Shown here piece by piece: positions 7,335-16,013 of a stretch of DNA of 24,019 nucleotides (within the stretch, counting starts at the first letter, position 1; the number at the start of each line of letters is the position of its first letter). Below the pieces are notes generated by a model, which did not search any database, was not told the DNA's origin, and worked only from the letters and a program-made list of their open reading frames with translations. The stretch covers positions 1-24,019 of the forward strand of contig JAEOSA010000005.1 of NCBI GenBank assembly GCA_016840595.1, in the 5' to 3' direction. The translations under genes and the position numbers were made by a program. This DNA comes from Candidatus Hermodarchaeota archaeon. Lineage in GTDB: Archaea > Asgardarchaeota > Hermodarchaeia > Hermodarchaeales > Hermodarchaeaceae.

Positions 7335-10300
7335 CTAGTCATCGCTTGCAGACTGTTTCAACGAGAAGTAGGTTGCCTGCCGCTCTTCTTTCGATAAGTA
7401 CTTCAGATGGTCAACCAGCGCTTGTTTCTCTTCCTCATCTAGGCCTGGAATCTTATCCAACTCTCGTCGAATCTCAATCTCGACTGCAGTTGGAACTTTT
7501 ACTGGTTCCATATCTGGTGGTAAGACGGTCGGCGCTGTCCGATCCTCAGTCAACGCCTTATCCGGCTCAGGCGGTTCCTCCGGCTTCACCTCTTCCAACG
7601 GTACAACCGGCTCTTCAGTCGGCTCAACTTTTTCCGGAGGCTTGGGCTTCAGCTTGGGCTTCCGTTTAGGCTTTGGCTTGGGTTCAGGTTCAACCTTTGG
7701 TTTAGGCACCGGTTCTGGCGGAGGTGTCGGTTCGTCAGGTCGTTCCCGCTGCGTCAAAAAGTCCATTCGACGCATCCCCATCTGGCGCTTCAGGTCATCG
7801 AGGAACCAGATTCGATCCTTTCGAGGAATCTTGCGCATCTCATCCGCTAGTACTCCCTTCTCTTCTGCACCCAGACCTGGAATCTTGTCAAGCTCACTCA
7901 TAATGTCTTCTTCAGTTGCTGTGATCTCTTCAACTTCTTCAGTTGGAGGAATCATAGCAGGTGTCGTAGGTATACCAATTGTTGACATAGCACCATCCAT
8001 TTTATCTTCAAGAATGACACCTCTTTGATGGAATTTCTTCAAGTCCTTCCTACCCAACGTGTAACCTTCTTCCTCCTCGACCGTCTTAGCGAGTTTTCGC
8101 ATCCGACGAACTTCCCAAGGAATCGAGAAAACACGAGCCCACAGAATCCACCCAATCAGTACAAAAATCAGTGTAATGGCTGCACCAATACCTCCATAGA
8201 CACCGAGAAGAAGAGCTTGGGAAGGCGCAAATTGAACCACCCATCCTTCTAATGAAGAAGAATCATGTCTTACTGGAACAGTTTTTTCTGCAGTCACAGT
8301 TAGACCTATTCCAACGGTGGAGAATGAAAAAGCATCCCAGATTCCCTGAATCTCATACACGCCGTTACCTAATTGGACTAACTCGAATCCTTCTTGAACC
8401 AATTGTGATGGGATGGTAATGTTTGCACCATCAATTGGATCATTGTGCCAAGTGTCGTTAAAGTAAAGGCGAATTGAAACCGGTGCACCAATGAAGAATG
8501 TCGCTTCTGTGAGGGTTCCTGCTTCTTCTCCATTAATATGTGTGACTAAAAGTTCGGTTGGAATACTGATGACTTCGAATGATGTTTCATATATTCGTGG
8601 ATTGAAGTTGTCTTTACTGATTGTAACAAATAGACGATAATTACCCGTACCGAAGTAACTTGCATCCAACATCACTATATACAGTCCAGTAGTATTATCG
8701 TATTCAAATGCTTCATAGGGGACACCTGCGTCTCCAACGCGGACTAGACCACCTGCGGCTTCAATAGGCTTACCATCAATATCGGTATAATTGAGGTAAA
8801 TGTAAAGCCAGTCGCCAAGCGGTACTTGTGGTATACCCAAAGAACTGCTCCATTCGCCACGAACTGATACAAGATCCATTTCATCCACCGGGCTAGTTTC
8901 TCGAAGCTGAATCTGTATAGTCAAGGTAACACGAGGACAGGAGAACAAAGTGGCGCCCACACCAACAAGATCTAAGTGAAGCTCATATGGGAATCCTGCT
9001 GCTTGTTCTGCTGGGAAATCGTAGTAATACCAACCTGCTGTCCCGTTGGGGAGCATAAGTGCTTCTCCACCTGGGAGGTTAGGCCAGGACGCCCGGATGT
9101 CCAATCCAGGAATAGGATTGTTATCCGTTGTATCATTCAAGTAAACCAATATAGTAAAGGTTGAGAAATATTCGACACCAATGAAGTAGATGTTATCTTC
9201 AGGAACGATTGCTGCAGGTCTCAGACGGACATCAATTTGAAATGATAATGTCTGCGATTGAGTATTGGGGAAGGTTGCCTTTACACTAACTGTATAGATG
9301 ATAGTAAGGTGTGCAGGGGCTGTTGATGAGAAGTTGGCATAATAGATTCCTGGATGGAGAACACTTTCGGTTAGTACTCCATCTATAATTCCTGAGTGTG
9401 AGTGGCTGAATGTTACTGTCGCACCGGTGATTGGCGTGCCTGCGCCTGTTGAATAGTTGACAACGATATCATAAGTGTCTGGTGGGTTGAGGATAAATGA
9501 GGTCGGACCTTGATACGAACTTAGACTGCTAGGTCCGGCAGTAATGGTGTATGTGACAAATATAGTATCATTTGCGAAGTACCCCGTCTTAAACGCGGTG
9601 ATTTCGATTGGATATCGATCTTTATCATATAAAGAGCTGATTTCCCACCAATAAGTGCCATTATTCTCATTATTGAAAATCAGTGTGGGATGATCCCAAT
9701 ATCCTTGAACGTCCGCATCCGTTACAAAAGTCCCTGCTAGTAATCCGGCTCCAATTCGTACTGTAACACGGATTATTTGGTAGGGAACCTCACCATAGTA
9801 TCGTTCAAAGACACCTGGAGATTCTAGAGTAATTTCAAGTGGAACTTCGTATACGTATATTGGGACAGAAATGTTTTGCCAATAGTAATAGCTTTGGTTG
9901 GCAAATATCCATAGGATGACTTCTTGTCCAGCGGGTATCCCAGCTGTATTTAGGTCAATTTGCCACCAATCTTGATATGGTCCTGATAGAATTTGAGTGA
10001 TGGTTGGCGAAGGACCGCCGGTTACTTGAATATCTACTGTTGATGGAACATTAGGTACATGTTCATCGTTATCTGTATCATAGAATTTCACTAAGATTGT
10101 CATATCGTCGCCATAATATAGGTCACCTGGAGATTCATATTCAAGTAGCGTTTCAATGAATCGGACAGCCTTTGATACTGGTTCATTAAATTGTGATTCA
10201 AAGAAGGGAATAGAGGCCTCAGGATATGTTACATTTATGGTGAATAAATAACTGCCAATTCCATCGAGTTGTGTTGTATCAATTGATATGTCATAGAAAC

Positions 10301-13300
10301 CATTACCTAGCTCTGTGTACCACCAATCAACTCCATAAGTTCCAAAGAATGGAAGTGAAGGACAGAGCAGGGTTATGTCCAATAATGGCCAATCTGTTTC
10401 ATTAATACCGAATCCCTGTTCTGTCTGAAACCTGAAGATGATGCTTATAACATCATCATAGGGGAACGAAGCATCGGTGGGTTGGAGGATAAATTCTGTG
10501 CGTTGTCCAACTACGTAAGCTCGAAAATCAAATTCTTTAGTTGTATAATAAGGTGCATTTCCTGATTCCCAGGTTACTTCGAGTTTGAAGTCAAAGAAGA
10601 TGTTTACTCGTCCAAAGTAGTCTGCGTCAACCCTGAGTTGGAATGCATCGGTTCCACCTAATGCAACAATATACCATGCATCAGTAGGAATGAGGACAGG
10701 AATTGCTGGTGTGGTATTATAAAGATAGCATAAGACATGGTCACCGCCAAAGGAGGTGTTTGTAATCCAAGTTGTCCGAAGTTGATCTGAGTAGGTGAAG
10801 TTTACAAGGATTTCATCAAGATAGCCATATTCTCCTGCAGCGGTGTTTCTGATATCTGTAGGTCGTTCTGTGACAATAAGTGATACTGATTTGGTTTGAA
10901 CAGCATAAGGTGGTGGTGAGGTTGGCCAGGTAGTGTTTACTGTCCGAGCATATGTACCTGGGGCACCTATGAAGGTAGAATTGATGACGATGTCATAGAT
11001 GCCACTTCCGAATGAAATCACTGTATAGAATCCAACTTCACCGATGAGTGTGATGATGGCTGCTTGACCATCTATACCTTGACCGTTCAGACTGCTATCA
11101 GGGTCATTCACAGTATAGGTAATTCGGATGGTGAAGTTCTCTGCGTATGGTTGTGCATCGACAGGTTGTACAGTCATGGCTGTGAACACGGTTCGCACAC
11201 TGAAGATGAGTTCAGGAATCGTATCGGTTTCATATTGACTCCCTGCACCAGAGACGCCGATCATGATCTTATATTCGTCAATGGTTGCAAAAGCGGCTGC
11301 ATCAATGGTGATTTGGTAAGCTGATTGGGCACCTATCCATACTGATGTTACGTAGCCTGTAGGGTCGAAACCATCGAGACCGGTTACTGTAATGGTTCCG
11401 GTGGAGATGTCTTGTCCGTTGAGGGAGCTTTCACCATCTAGAACCTCGTAGGCTACATAGAGGACGGCGTCGTCACCGAAGGGGGTGAGGGGAACGCCCG
11501 TTGGATGTAACCAGGTAAATAGCGTTCGGACCGTGAGTGGAGCATCGTCTAATTGTCCATCAGTATAATCGGGTGGTCGGGTTATCGTGATGTCAAATTG
11601 ATAATCTCCGATTGAGGTAAGATAGGTGTCGAAGAATGTGATGTTGTATTTGCCATTCTCCCAATAGGCATAGTCGAAGTGAGTGAATCTTGTCAGTCCG
11701 GAAATTGTGATGGTAGCACCGGATATCGGGATTGTGATGGGAACACCCGTTATTGGGTTTGTATCGCTAACAAGGTAGGTGACGATGAGTTTGCCATCTT
11801 CGCCCCATGGGACAACCGGTGGACTTTGGTATGTGAAGCTGGTGGCTAATCGTCGAATAATAAGTTGAGCATAGGCAACTCCATCACCATATTCGACAGA
11901 GGTGTAGACGTCGAGTTGGAGGTTATAGGTCGCACGTGGCCAACTCGAGATATCGAGGGTGATTTCATAGATACCATTAGTTACATTGGTGACCCAGGTA
12001 GCCCAATTGGAGCTGTCGAGAGTGATGGGGGCAAATCCTCCAGTTATCTCGATGGAGCTAATGTGGTTTACTGGTAGGCCCGCTGGTGGAACAAGGTCGC
12101 TGTCGTTTACAAATAAAGTAATCCTGGTATCGTAGCCAACGGGTACTTGGGGGATTGATTGAACGTCTGCACTGATTGAGTGGACGCGGATGACGATGTT
12201 CACGGTTCCGTATCCATCTTGGAATCGGGGGTCATTCGAATAGACGGTGACATTAAGTCGGTGTGTACCACGACCCCAGCCAGTGGCGTCAATGGTGAAA
12301 TCGAGATTGTTTAATTCTGTCCAGGGGAGTGTTGGTGCTGAAGGACCCGAAATTTGGGTTACGCGGATTTGGGAAAGGTACGTGGTACTGATGGGGGATC
12401 CAGTGTCAAGGTCAGTCCAACTTACGCTGATTGGAATGGATCCGTCTTCTGGGACTGGTGGGGGTCCGGTGACCAATACGTAGACCCGATGGCCACGTAT
12501 GGTGATTTGAACATTCCCACTAGAATCGGCATAAATTCGTGGGCTTGTTAATGCCTCAACTGTGATGGTAAGTGTATATGGAGATCCAGCAATTGTTAAT
12601 GCTGATGTATCAATTGTGATGGTCCAGTCTGCGGGACTGATTTCTTGACCTGATACAGCTCCAGACCAAGTTATCCGGTAAACCTCGCCAATATCGATGG
12701 TTCCTCCAGCTGTTAGGTCATACCATTCAATTGTGAGGTCTGTGGTTTCTCCCCAGGGCGTCGCTTCAGGAGGTAGAACAGAGACCGCTGTTTGGTGAAC
12801 CGTGACTGTTATTCGGAGACTCCCCGAGCTGCCAAAGTACTCACCTGTATCAGGAGTAGTTGTTACGTACAAATTGTATGTACCTGGGAGCCACGAACTC
12901 GTATCAAGGGTGAAGGATAGAGAGGTTCGAGTTGCAACGAGTGAATTATTGGACGTCCATCGAACTTGAAGGAAATTGAGCTCAGCATCGGAAAGAGCGG
13001 TGCCGTTGATATCTAACCACTGTAGGGTGACGTCAGTAGTACTTTGATAGGGTGTAGGATCTGGTTGGTTGACAATTGTCTGAGTTTGATGGCCCACGAT
13101 TTGGAATCCGATGGATGCGGATCCATCACCGTAGGGACTTGCTGCATCTGCTTGGACGTTCAAGGTATAGCTTTGAATTGTTGAGATTCTCCCACTTGAT
13201 GCAAGTAGGGTGATAGTATAGGTGCCGTCAGCATGGTCGACTAGGGTATAGTCGGGACCTTGGGTTAATGGAGTAGCACCTAGTTGTAGAGTGAAACTCG

Positions 13301-15773
13301 CTCCGCTTATTGGATCACCATTATGTGCTGTGCTTTCGGGATCATTCGCAGAAAAGTCAAGGTTGATTACCACGTCTTCACCCCAGGGAATAGAACCTGG
13401 TGGGGTGTAGTCGAGGGTTGTGGAGATTTCACGAACGATGATTGTGAGGACAGTTGTGCGGGTTGTGTAGTAGTTTCGTGCTGCTTGGATTGTTAAGGAG
13501 TATGTTCCCACGCTCAGATGCTCTGAAAATGTGATATCATACCATCCGGCAGTTCCATTACTTGTTCCCGAGGGATTTGTGGAACCCCAGTCCGTGGTGA
13601 CGGTTGCTCCAGCAATCCCGGAGCTGAACTCGTCTTCGTAAAATACCTGAACAGTAAAGTCTTCATCATATGGTACGGTTAATCCTGGCGATTCAGGAGA
13701 TGTGAGGGTTGCATCGCTTCGAACTTGGATATCAACCGGAACTGTCGCCGACTCATAAAAAGGCGCATCTGCTTGTACAGATAACACATAGTCTCCTGGA
13801 CTGTCAAAATCGTTCGGAATTTCGCCTTGATAAAGACTCCCAACGGCTTGAAATGTTATGAAATGCGAACCCGGGTTGATGGTTCCGTTCACTTCAGCAT
13901 TTCCAATGAGAATACCTGATCGGTCCAAATCAGAATAGTTGACACGCACAAAGGTGACACCAGATCCATAGGGGACAAGGACTGGATCTACTTCTGCTGC
14001 TGCAGCCGCGTCGTGTACTATGTTAAATTCTTGGGAATAAAATCCTGCAGCGGTTTCATTGGGGGATTCGGAGGTGTCATCGTCGTAGCTGACACAGGCT
14101 GTGTACCGTCCGGCTGGATATGTGATTCCAGATGTTAATACGGTTGATATGATGCTAGTTGTTGCCGGAGCTGATGTATCCCACGCTATTCCACCATCAG
14201 GTTTGTATAATGTAAGGTTAACTTCCCCCGCGGTCTTGGAAAGGGTGATATCTACTTCAAAGGTATCTCCTATGCTGTAAGTGTTTAGTATTCCCGTAAC
14301 GGAGCTAACCCGGTTGGTGGATGAGAAAGTAAAGTTCCACCAGCCAAAACCAGTGACTGCCGATGGGGGGAGTCGCCAATGTGTGCTGTTACTAGCTGCA
14401 TTTACAGCGGATGTTTGATCTTGTAAGAAGGGGTCAGTGGCGCTATAGAGTGTCCAGGCTTCTGAAAGTTTTTGGAGTGTGAAGTTATAATTTTCAAAAT
14501 ACCTTGGGTAAAGAGGAGCATTGAACCACGCCGTCCAGTAGACATCTCCTCCATTTTTGACGGAAAATGCTGTTCCTTCGGGTCCGAATTGAGCTTCTGT
14601 GGTTCTACTGCGTTTTATGTAAAGGGTTAACGTGTAATTGAAGCTAACATCTCGACTAATTGCACTCGCAGTGGTCCATATCCCAGTAACATAGTCATCA
14701 GATGGATAAGGCCCTAAATTTAAGTCAGTTAGAGAAATTTTGCCTGAACCATAGGTGGGATTTTCCCATGAGGATGTGCTATTAAATCGCAACTGTAAAC
14801 CATTAGCGGTTGGACTGGGTTTTCCTCGGACGGTAAGTATGACGTTGTCAAAGTCCATGGCGAAATAGTTGTTGATAGCCCAATCAAAGTCCACGGTCAT
14901 GCCCAAGGTGACATTAATGGTATCAGAAGCCCACGATGCGAGTTCGTCAACAGAAAGTGAAAAGTTAATGTTATGAAATCCCCAACCACCCCTATAGGCG
15001 TTAAGGCAATATCGATGGCAGACAAAGATGCGTTCAGCTCCTCCAACTTCTACATACACGGCCATCTCGTCGTCGTCGTCCCGACCGTGGACGTTATCAT
15101 CGTAGAATTGGACATCAAAGGAGAGCCAAGCGGAGCTGGGGTCGATCCGGTTGAGGTCGATGGTTTGTGTCCACCCGATATATTCCGTATAACTGGGTCC
15201 AGATTGCCAATTATACCCACTCATGTTAGCCCACACGTTGATGCCATCCCCGGTTTCTCCCCACTTTGGTCCCCAATTCCATGAAAGACCGTCGATGCCT
15301 ACTCCGGACATTCCAACTTGACTTTCCACCCAGTAGTCCGGTGTTGTCGTTCCGGATTCGAAATTACCATTCCGAGTGTTACCTATAATGTGAGAAATGT
15401 TATCAAACAAGTTGTATACGGAGGCGGTGAGTTGGTAGCCAGTCCATCCTTGAGGAATCTCAATTTGTCCGGATGCACTTTCTCCGAAATCTAAATCAGT
15501 CACGCCTAACGTGGCAGTTTGACCATGTGAGTACTCTTGGACAGTGAGTACTTGTCCAAGTCCTTGGTAAAGATACTCGGAACCATCCCAACTTGGTCCC
15601 TCCGGCAGAGGAGGCATTGAGGACGAAAGAGGAGTTTCTACTGCAGAGATACTTCCATCCTTAGTGAATTCTTGACCCAATGGAGTCAAGTTCGTAAAGG
15701 GCGTAATCAAGATAAGACTGGATAACAAAAACAAAGTCAGGATAGTTAAGGGAACAAAATTTCGTCGCTTCAT
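7335..15773 (-). CDS. Giant Ig-like-repeat surface protein 1 (type I membrane protein with duplicated cytoplasmic module)
   Basis: 2812 aa from the ATG at 15773; the frame stays open 31 codons further upstream, but MKRRNFVPLTILTLFLL is a clear signal peptide start, with GGGGT 7 nt before it. After the signal, residues about 134-315 look like a carbohydrate-binding-type jelly roll (NGNFESG, many Trp/Gly, Cys252 and Cys256). Then come roughly 20 Ig-like beta-sandwich units of about 105-120 aa, each with a phrase like PWGEDVVI near its start and VR or a similar turn at its end. There are many NxS/T sequons and very few Cys. One transmembrane helix spans about 2520-2545. The tail (about 267 aa, cytoplasmic by its basic flank) holds two 44-aa helical modules around a Pro-rich linker. 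No enzymatic motif was seen. Likely adhesin, receptor or surface-layer component; function unknown. Tandem paralogue of the upstream gene. Confidence 0.9.
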   Translation of the reverse strand: MKRRNFVPLTILTLFLLSSLILITPFTNLTPLGQEFTKDGSISAVETPLSSSMPPLPEGPSWDGSEYLYQGLGQVLTVQEYSHGQTATLGVTDLDFGESASGQIEIPQGWTGYQLTASVYNLFDNISHIIGNTRNGNFESGTTTPDYWVESQVGMSGVGIDGLSWNWGPKWGETGDGINVWANMSGYNWQSGPSYTEYIGWTQTIDLNRIDPSSAWLSFDVQFYDDNVHGRDDDDEMAVYVEVGGAERIFVCHRYCLNAYRGGWGFHNINFSLSVDELASWASDTINVTLGMTVDFDWAINNYFAMDFDNVILTVRGKPSPTANGLQLRFNSTSSWENPTYGSGKISLTDLNLGPYPSDDYVTGIWTTASAISRDVSFNYTLTLYIKRSRTTEAQFGPEGTAFSVKNGGDVYWTAWFNAPLYPRYFENYNFTLQKLSEAWTLYSATDPFLQDQTSAVNAASNSTHWRLPPSAVTGFGWWNFTFSSTNRVSSVTGILNTYSIGDTFEVDITLSKTAGEVNLTLYKPDGGIAWDTSAPATTSIISTVLTSGITYPAGRYTACVSYDDDTSESPNETAAGFYSQEFNIVHDAAAAAEVDPVLVPYGSGVTFVRVNYSDLDRSGILIGNAEVNGTINPGSHFITFQAVGSLYQGEIPNDFDSPGDYVLSVQADAPFYESATVPVDIQVRSDATLTSPESPGLTVPYDEDFTVQVFYEDEFSSGIAGATVTTDWGSTNPSGTSNGTAGWYDITFSEHLSVGTYSLTIQAARNYYTTRTTVLTIIVREISTTLDYTPPGSIPWGEDVVINLDFSANDPESTAHNGDPISGASFTLQLGATPLTQGPDYTLVDHADGTYTITLLASSGRISTIQSYTLNVQADAASPYGDGSASIGFQIVGHQTQTIVNQPDPTPYQSTTDVTLQWLDINGTALSDAELNFLQVRWTSNNSLVATRTSLSFTLDTSSWLPGTYNLYVTTTPDTGEYFGSSGSLRITVTVHQTAVSVLPPEATPWGETTDLTIEWYDLTAGGTIDIGEVYRITWSGAVSGQEISPADWTITIDTSALTIAGSPYTLTITVEALTSPRIYADSSGNVQITIRGHRVYVLVTGPPPVPEDGSIPISVSWTDLDTGSPISTTYLSQIRVTQISGPSAPTLPWTELNNLDFTIDATGWGRGTHRLNVTVYSNDPRFQDGYGTVNIVIRVHSISADVQSIPQVPVGYDTRITLFVNDSDLVPPAGLPVNHISSIEITGGFAPITLDSSNWATWVTNVTNGIYEITLDISSWPRATYNLQLDVYTSVEYGDGVAYAQLIIRRLATSFTYQSPPVVPWGEDGKLIVTYLVSDTNPITGVPITIPISGATITISGLTRFTHFDYAYWENGKYNITFFDTYLTSIGDYQFDITITRPPDYTDGQLDDAPLTVRTLFTWLHPTGVPLTPFGDDAVLYVAYEVLDGESSLNGQDISTGTITVTGLDGFDPTGYVTSVWIGAQSAYQITIDAAAFATIDEYKIMIGVSGAGSQYETDTIPELIFSVRTVFTAMTVQPVDAQPYAENFTIRITYTVNDPDSSLNGQGIDGQAAIITLIGEVGFYTVISFGSGIYDIVINSTFIGAPGTYARTVNTTWPTSPPPYAVQTKSVSLIVTERPTDIRNTAAGEYGYLDEILVNFTYSDQLRTTWITNTSFGGDHVLCYLYNTTPAIPVLIPTDAWYIVALGGTDAFQLRVDADYFGRVNIFFDFKLEVTWESGNAPYYTTKEFDFRAYVVGQRTEFILQPTDASFPYDDVISIIFRFQTEQGFGINETDWPLLDITLLCPSLPFFGTYGVDWWYTELGNGFYDISIDTTQLDGIGSYLFTINVTYPEASIPFFESQFNEPVSKAVRFIETLLEYESPGDLYYGDDMTILVKFYDTDNDEHVPNVPSTVDIQVTGGPSPTITQILSGPYQDWWQIDLNTAGIPAGQEVILWIFANQSYYYWQNISVPIYVYEVPLEITLESPGVFERYYGEVPYQIIRVTVRIGAGLLAGTFVTDADVQGYWDHPTLIFNNENNGTYWWEISSLYDKDRYPIEITAFKTGYFANDTIFVTYTITAGPSSLSSYQGPTSFILNPPDTYDIVVNYSTGAGTPITGATVTFSHSHSGIIDGVLTESVLHPGIYYANFSSTAPAHLTIIYTVSVKATFPNTQSQTLSFQIDVRLRPAAIVPEDNIYFIGVEYFSTFTILVYLNDTTDNNPIPGLDIRASWPNLPGGEALMLPNGTAGWYYYDFPAEQAAGFPYELHLDLVGVGATLFSCPRVTLTIQIQLRETSPVDEMDLVSVRGEWSSSLGIPQVPLGDWLYIYLNYTDIDGKPIEAAGGLVRVGDAGVPYEAFEYDNTTGLYIVMLDASYFGTGNYRLFVTISKDNFNPRIYETSFEVISIPTELLVTHINGEEAGTLTEATFFIGAPVSIRLYFNDTWHNDPIDGANITIPSQLVQEGFELVQLGNGVYEIQGIWDAFSFSTVGIGLTVTAEKTVPVRHDSSSLEGWVVQFAPSQALLLGVYGGIGAAITLIFVLIGWILWARVFSIPWEVRRMRKLAKTVEEEEGYTLGRKDLKKFHQRGVILEDKMDGAMSTIGIPTTPAMIPPTEEVEEITATEEDIMSELDKIPGLGAEEKGVLADEMRKIPRKDRIWFLDDLKRQMGMRRMDFLTQRERPDEPTPPPEPVPKPKVEPEPKPKPKRKPKLKPKPPEKVEPTEEPVVPLEEVKPEEPPEPDKALTEDRTAPTVLPPDMEPVKVPTAVEIEIRRELDKIPGLDEEEKQALVDHLKYLSKEERQATYFSLKQSASDD
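7350..7481 (-). other. Cytoplasmic helical module, copy 2 of giant protein 1 (C-terminus)
   Basis: 44 residues: IRRELDKIPGL, then EEEKQALVDHLKYLSKEERQA, ending SLKQS. A gap-free internal duplicate of the module at 7782-7913. It occupies the extreme C-terminus, followed by only ASDD. Confidence 0.75.
7482..7781 (-). repeat. Proline/lysine-rich linker in the tail of giant protein 1
   Basis: About 100 codons between the two helical modules, beginning with QRERPDEPTPPPEP and rich in KPKPKPKRK-type runs. Low complexity and probably extended. It ends with a conserved TEDRTAP.VLPP segment that is also present in protein 2. Confidence 0.8.
7782..7913 (-). other. Cytoplasmic helical module, copy 1 of giant protein 1
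   Basis: 44 residues. Core ELDKIPGL, then EEK, an acidic/basic helix, and a second helix ending DDLKRQ. It aligns without gaps to the module at 7350-7481 (shared ELDKIPGL..EEK..L.D, then R and LK near the end). It begins about 90 residues after the membrane helix. Probably a two-helix hairpin; the family is not recognised. Confidence 0.75.
13086..13421 (-). repeat. Single copy of the amplified 113-aa unit in giant protein 1
   Basis: The unit starts TTLDYTPPGSIPWGEDVVI and contains DYTLVDHADGTYTITLL and SSGRISTIQSYTL. It aligns almost without gaps to the 113-aa repeats of protein 2 (for example TKITYTPPLPTPWGQDVVI, DYTLVDNGGGQYTLTLL, SSGKLSSITTYTL). It is the best visible match in protein 1 to that repeat, and suggests the array in protein 2 arose from one ancestral domain. 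Confidence 0.75.
14830..15372 (-). other. Jelly-roll-like N-terminal domain of giant protein 1
   Basis: Residues about 134-315. The opening NGNFESG...PDYW resembles carbohydrate-binding modules of the jelly-roll type (general CBM4/9-like pattern). It is followed by Trp-rich strands (LSWNWGPKW, GYNWQSG), an acidic loop (GRDDDDE), a CHRYC pair and a closing strand near DFDNVILTVRG. Assignment is by sequence texture only; a specific CBM family is not claimed. This domain has no counterpart in the visible part of protein 2, whose N-terminus is outside the window. Confidence 0.45.
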
Positions 15774-16013
15774 ACTTTTTACCCCGGGGTGGTTAGCAGA
15801 GGGTTGGAGCGCAGAGCAGTTCCCAGGCAGCAATGCGGTGTGAAGATCGGATGATACGTGCATCATTGACCTGTCGGTGTGTCTCCAATCGCCACCAAAC
15901 CGTTACTTTACGACCGATGAGGCGATTTAAAAACATTTACCTGTACCTTTGTCTAAACAAAAAAGAAAAAATTGAGTGCTTACGAACATCAGAAGCCACG
16001 AGCACTCGGATGC
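15774..16013 (-). promoter_or_regulatory. Intergenic region between the two giant genes: terminator, then promoter
   Basis: 240 nt with no gene. Reading in the direction of transcription, the first part holds a hairpin and T tract after giant gene 2. Then comes a TATA-like box TTTTTAAA at 15926-15933, which would start transcription near 15900 with a leader of about 125 nt to the ATG at 15773. The in-frame open stretch back to 15866 is probably untranslated, since it would bury the signal peptide. The arrangement suggests the two giants are separately transcribed. Confidence 0.5.
15955..16007 (-). terminator. Hairpin and T-tract terminator of giant gene 2
   Basis: The arms GAGTGC (16002-16007 on minus) and GCACTC (15974-15979) can pair around a 22-nt loop. 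They are followed at once by a T-rich run with two blocks of six T (about 15955-15973). T tracts alone suffice as archaeal terminators. It lies just after the stop codon at 16014-16016. Confidence 0.6.

Noticed and set aside
7642..8028. Gly-rich plus-strand open frames over the tail linkers (7642-8028, 16217-16425)
   Set aside because: They arise from the complement of proline-rich codons in the giants' linkers; no start signals or independent support.
15774..15866. 31-codon N-terminal extension of giant protein 1 (MMHVSS...)
   Set aside because: It would place a polar stretch before a clear signal peptide that begins MKRRNFVPL; the internal ATG at 15773 has its own GGGGT site, so the extension is treated as leader.
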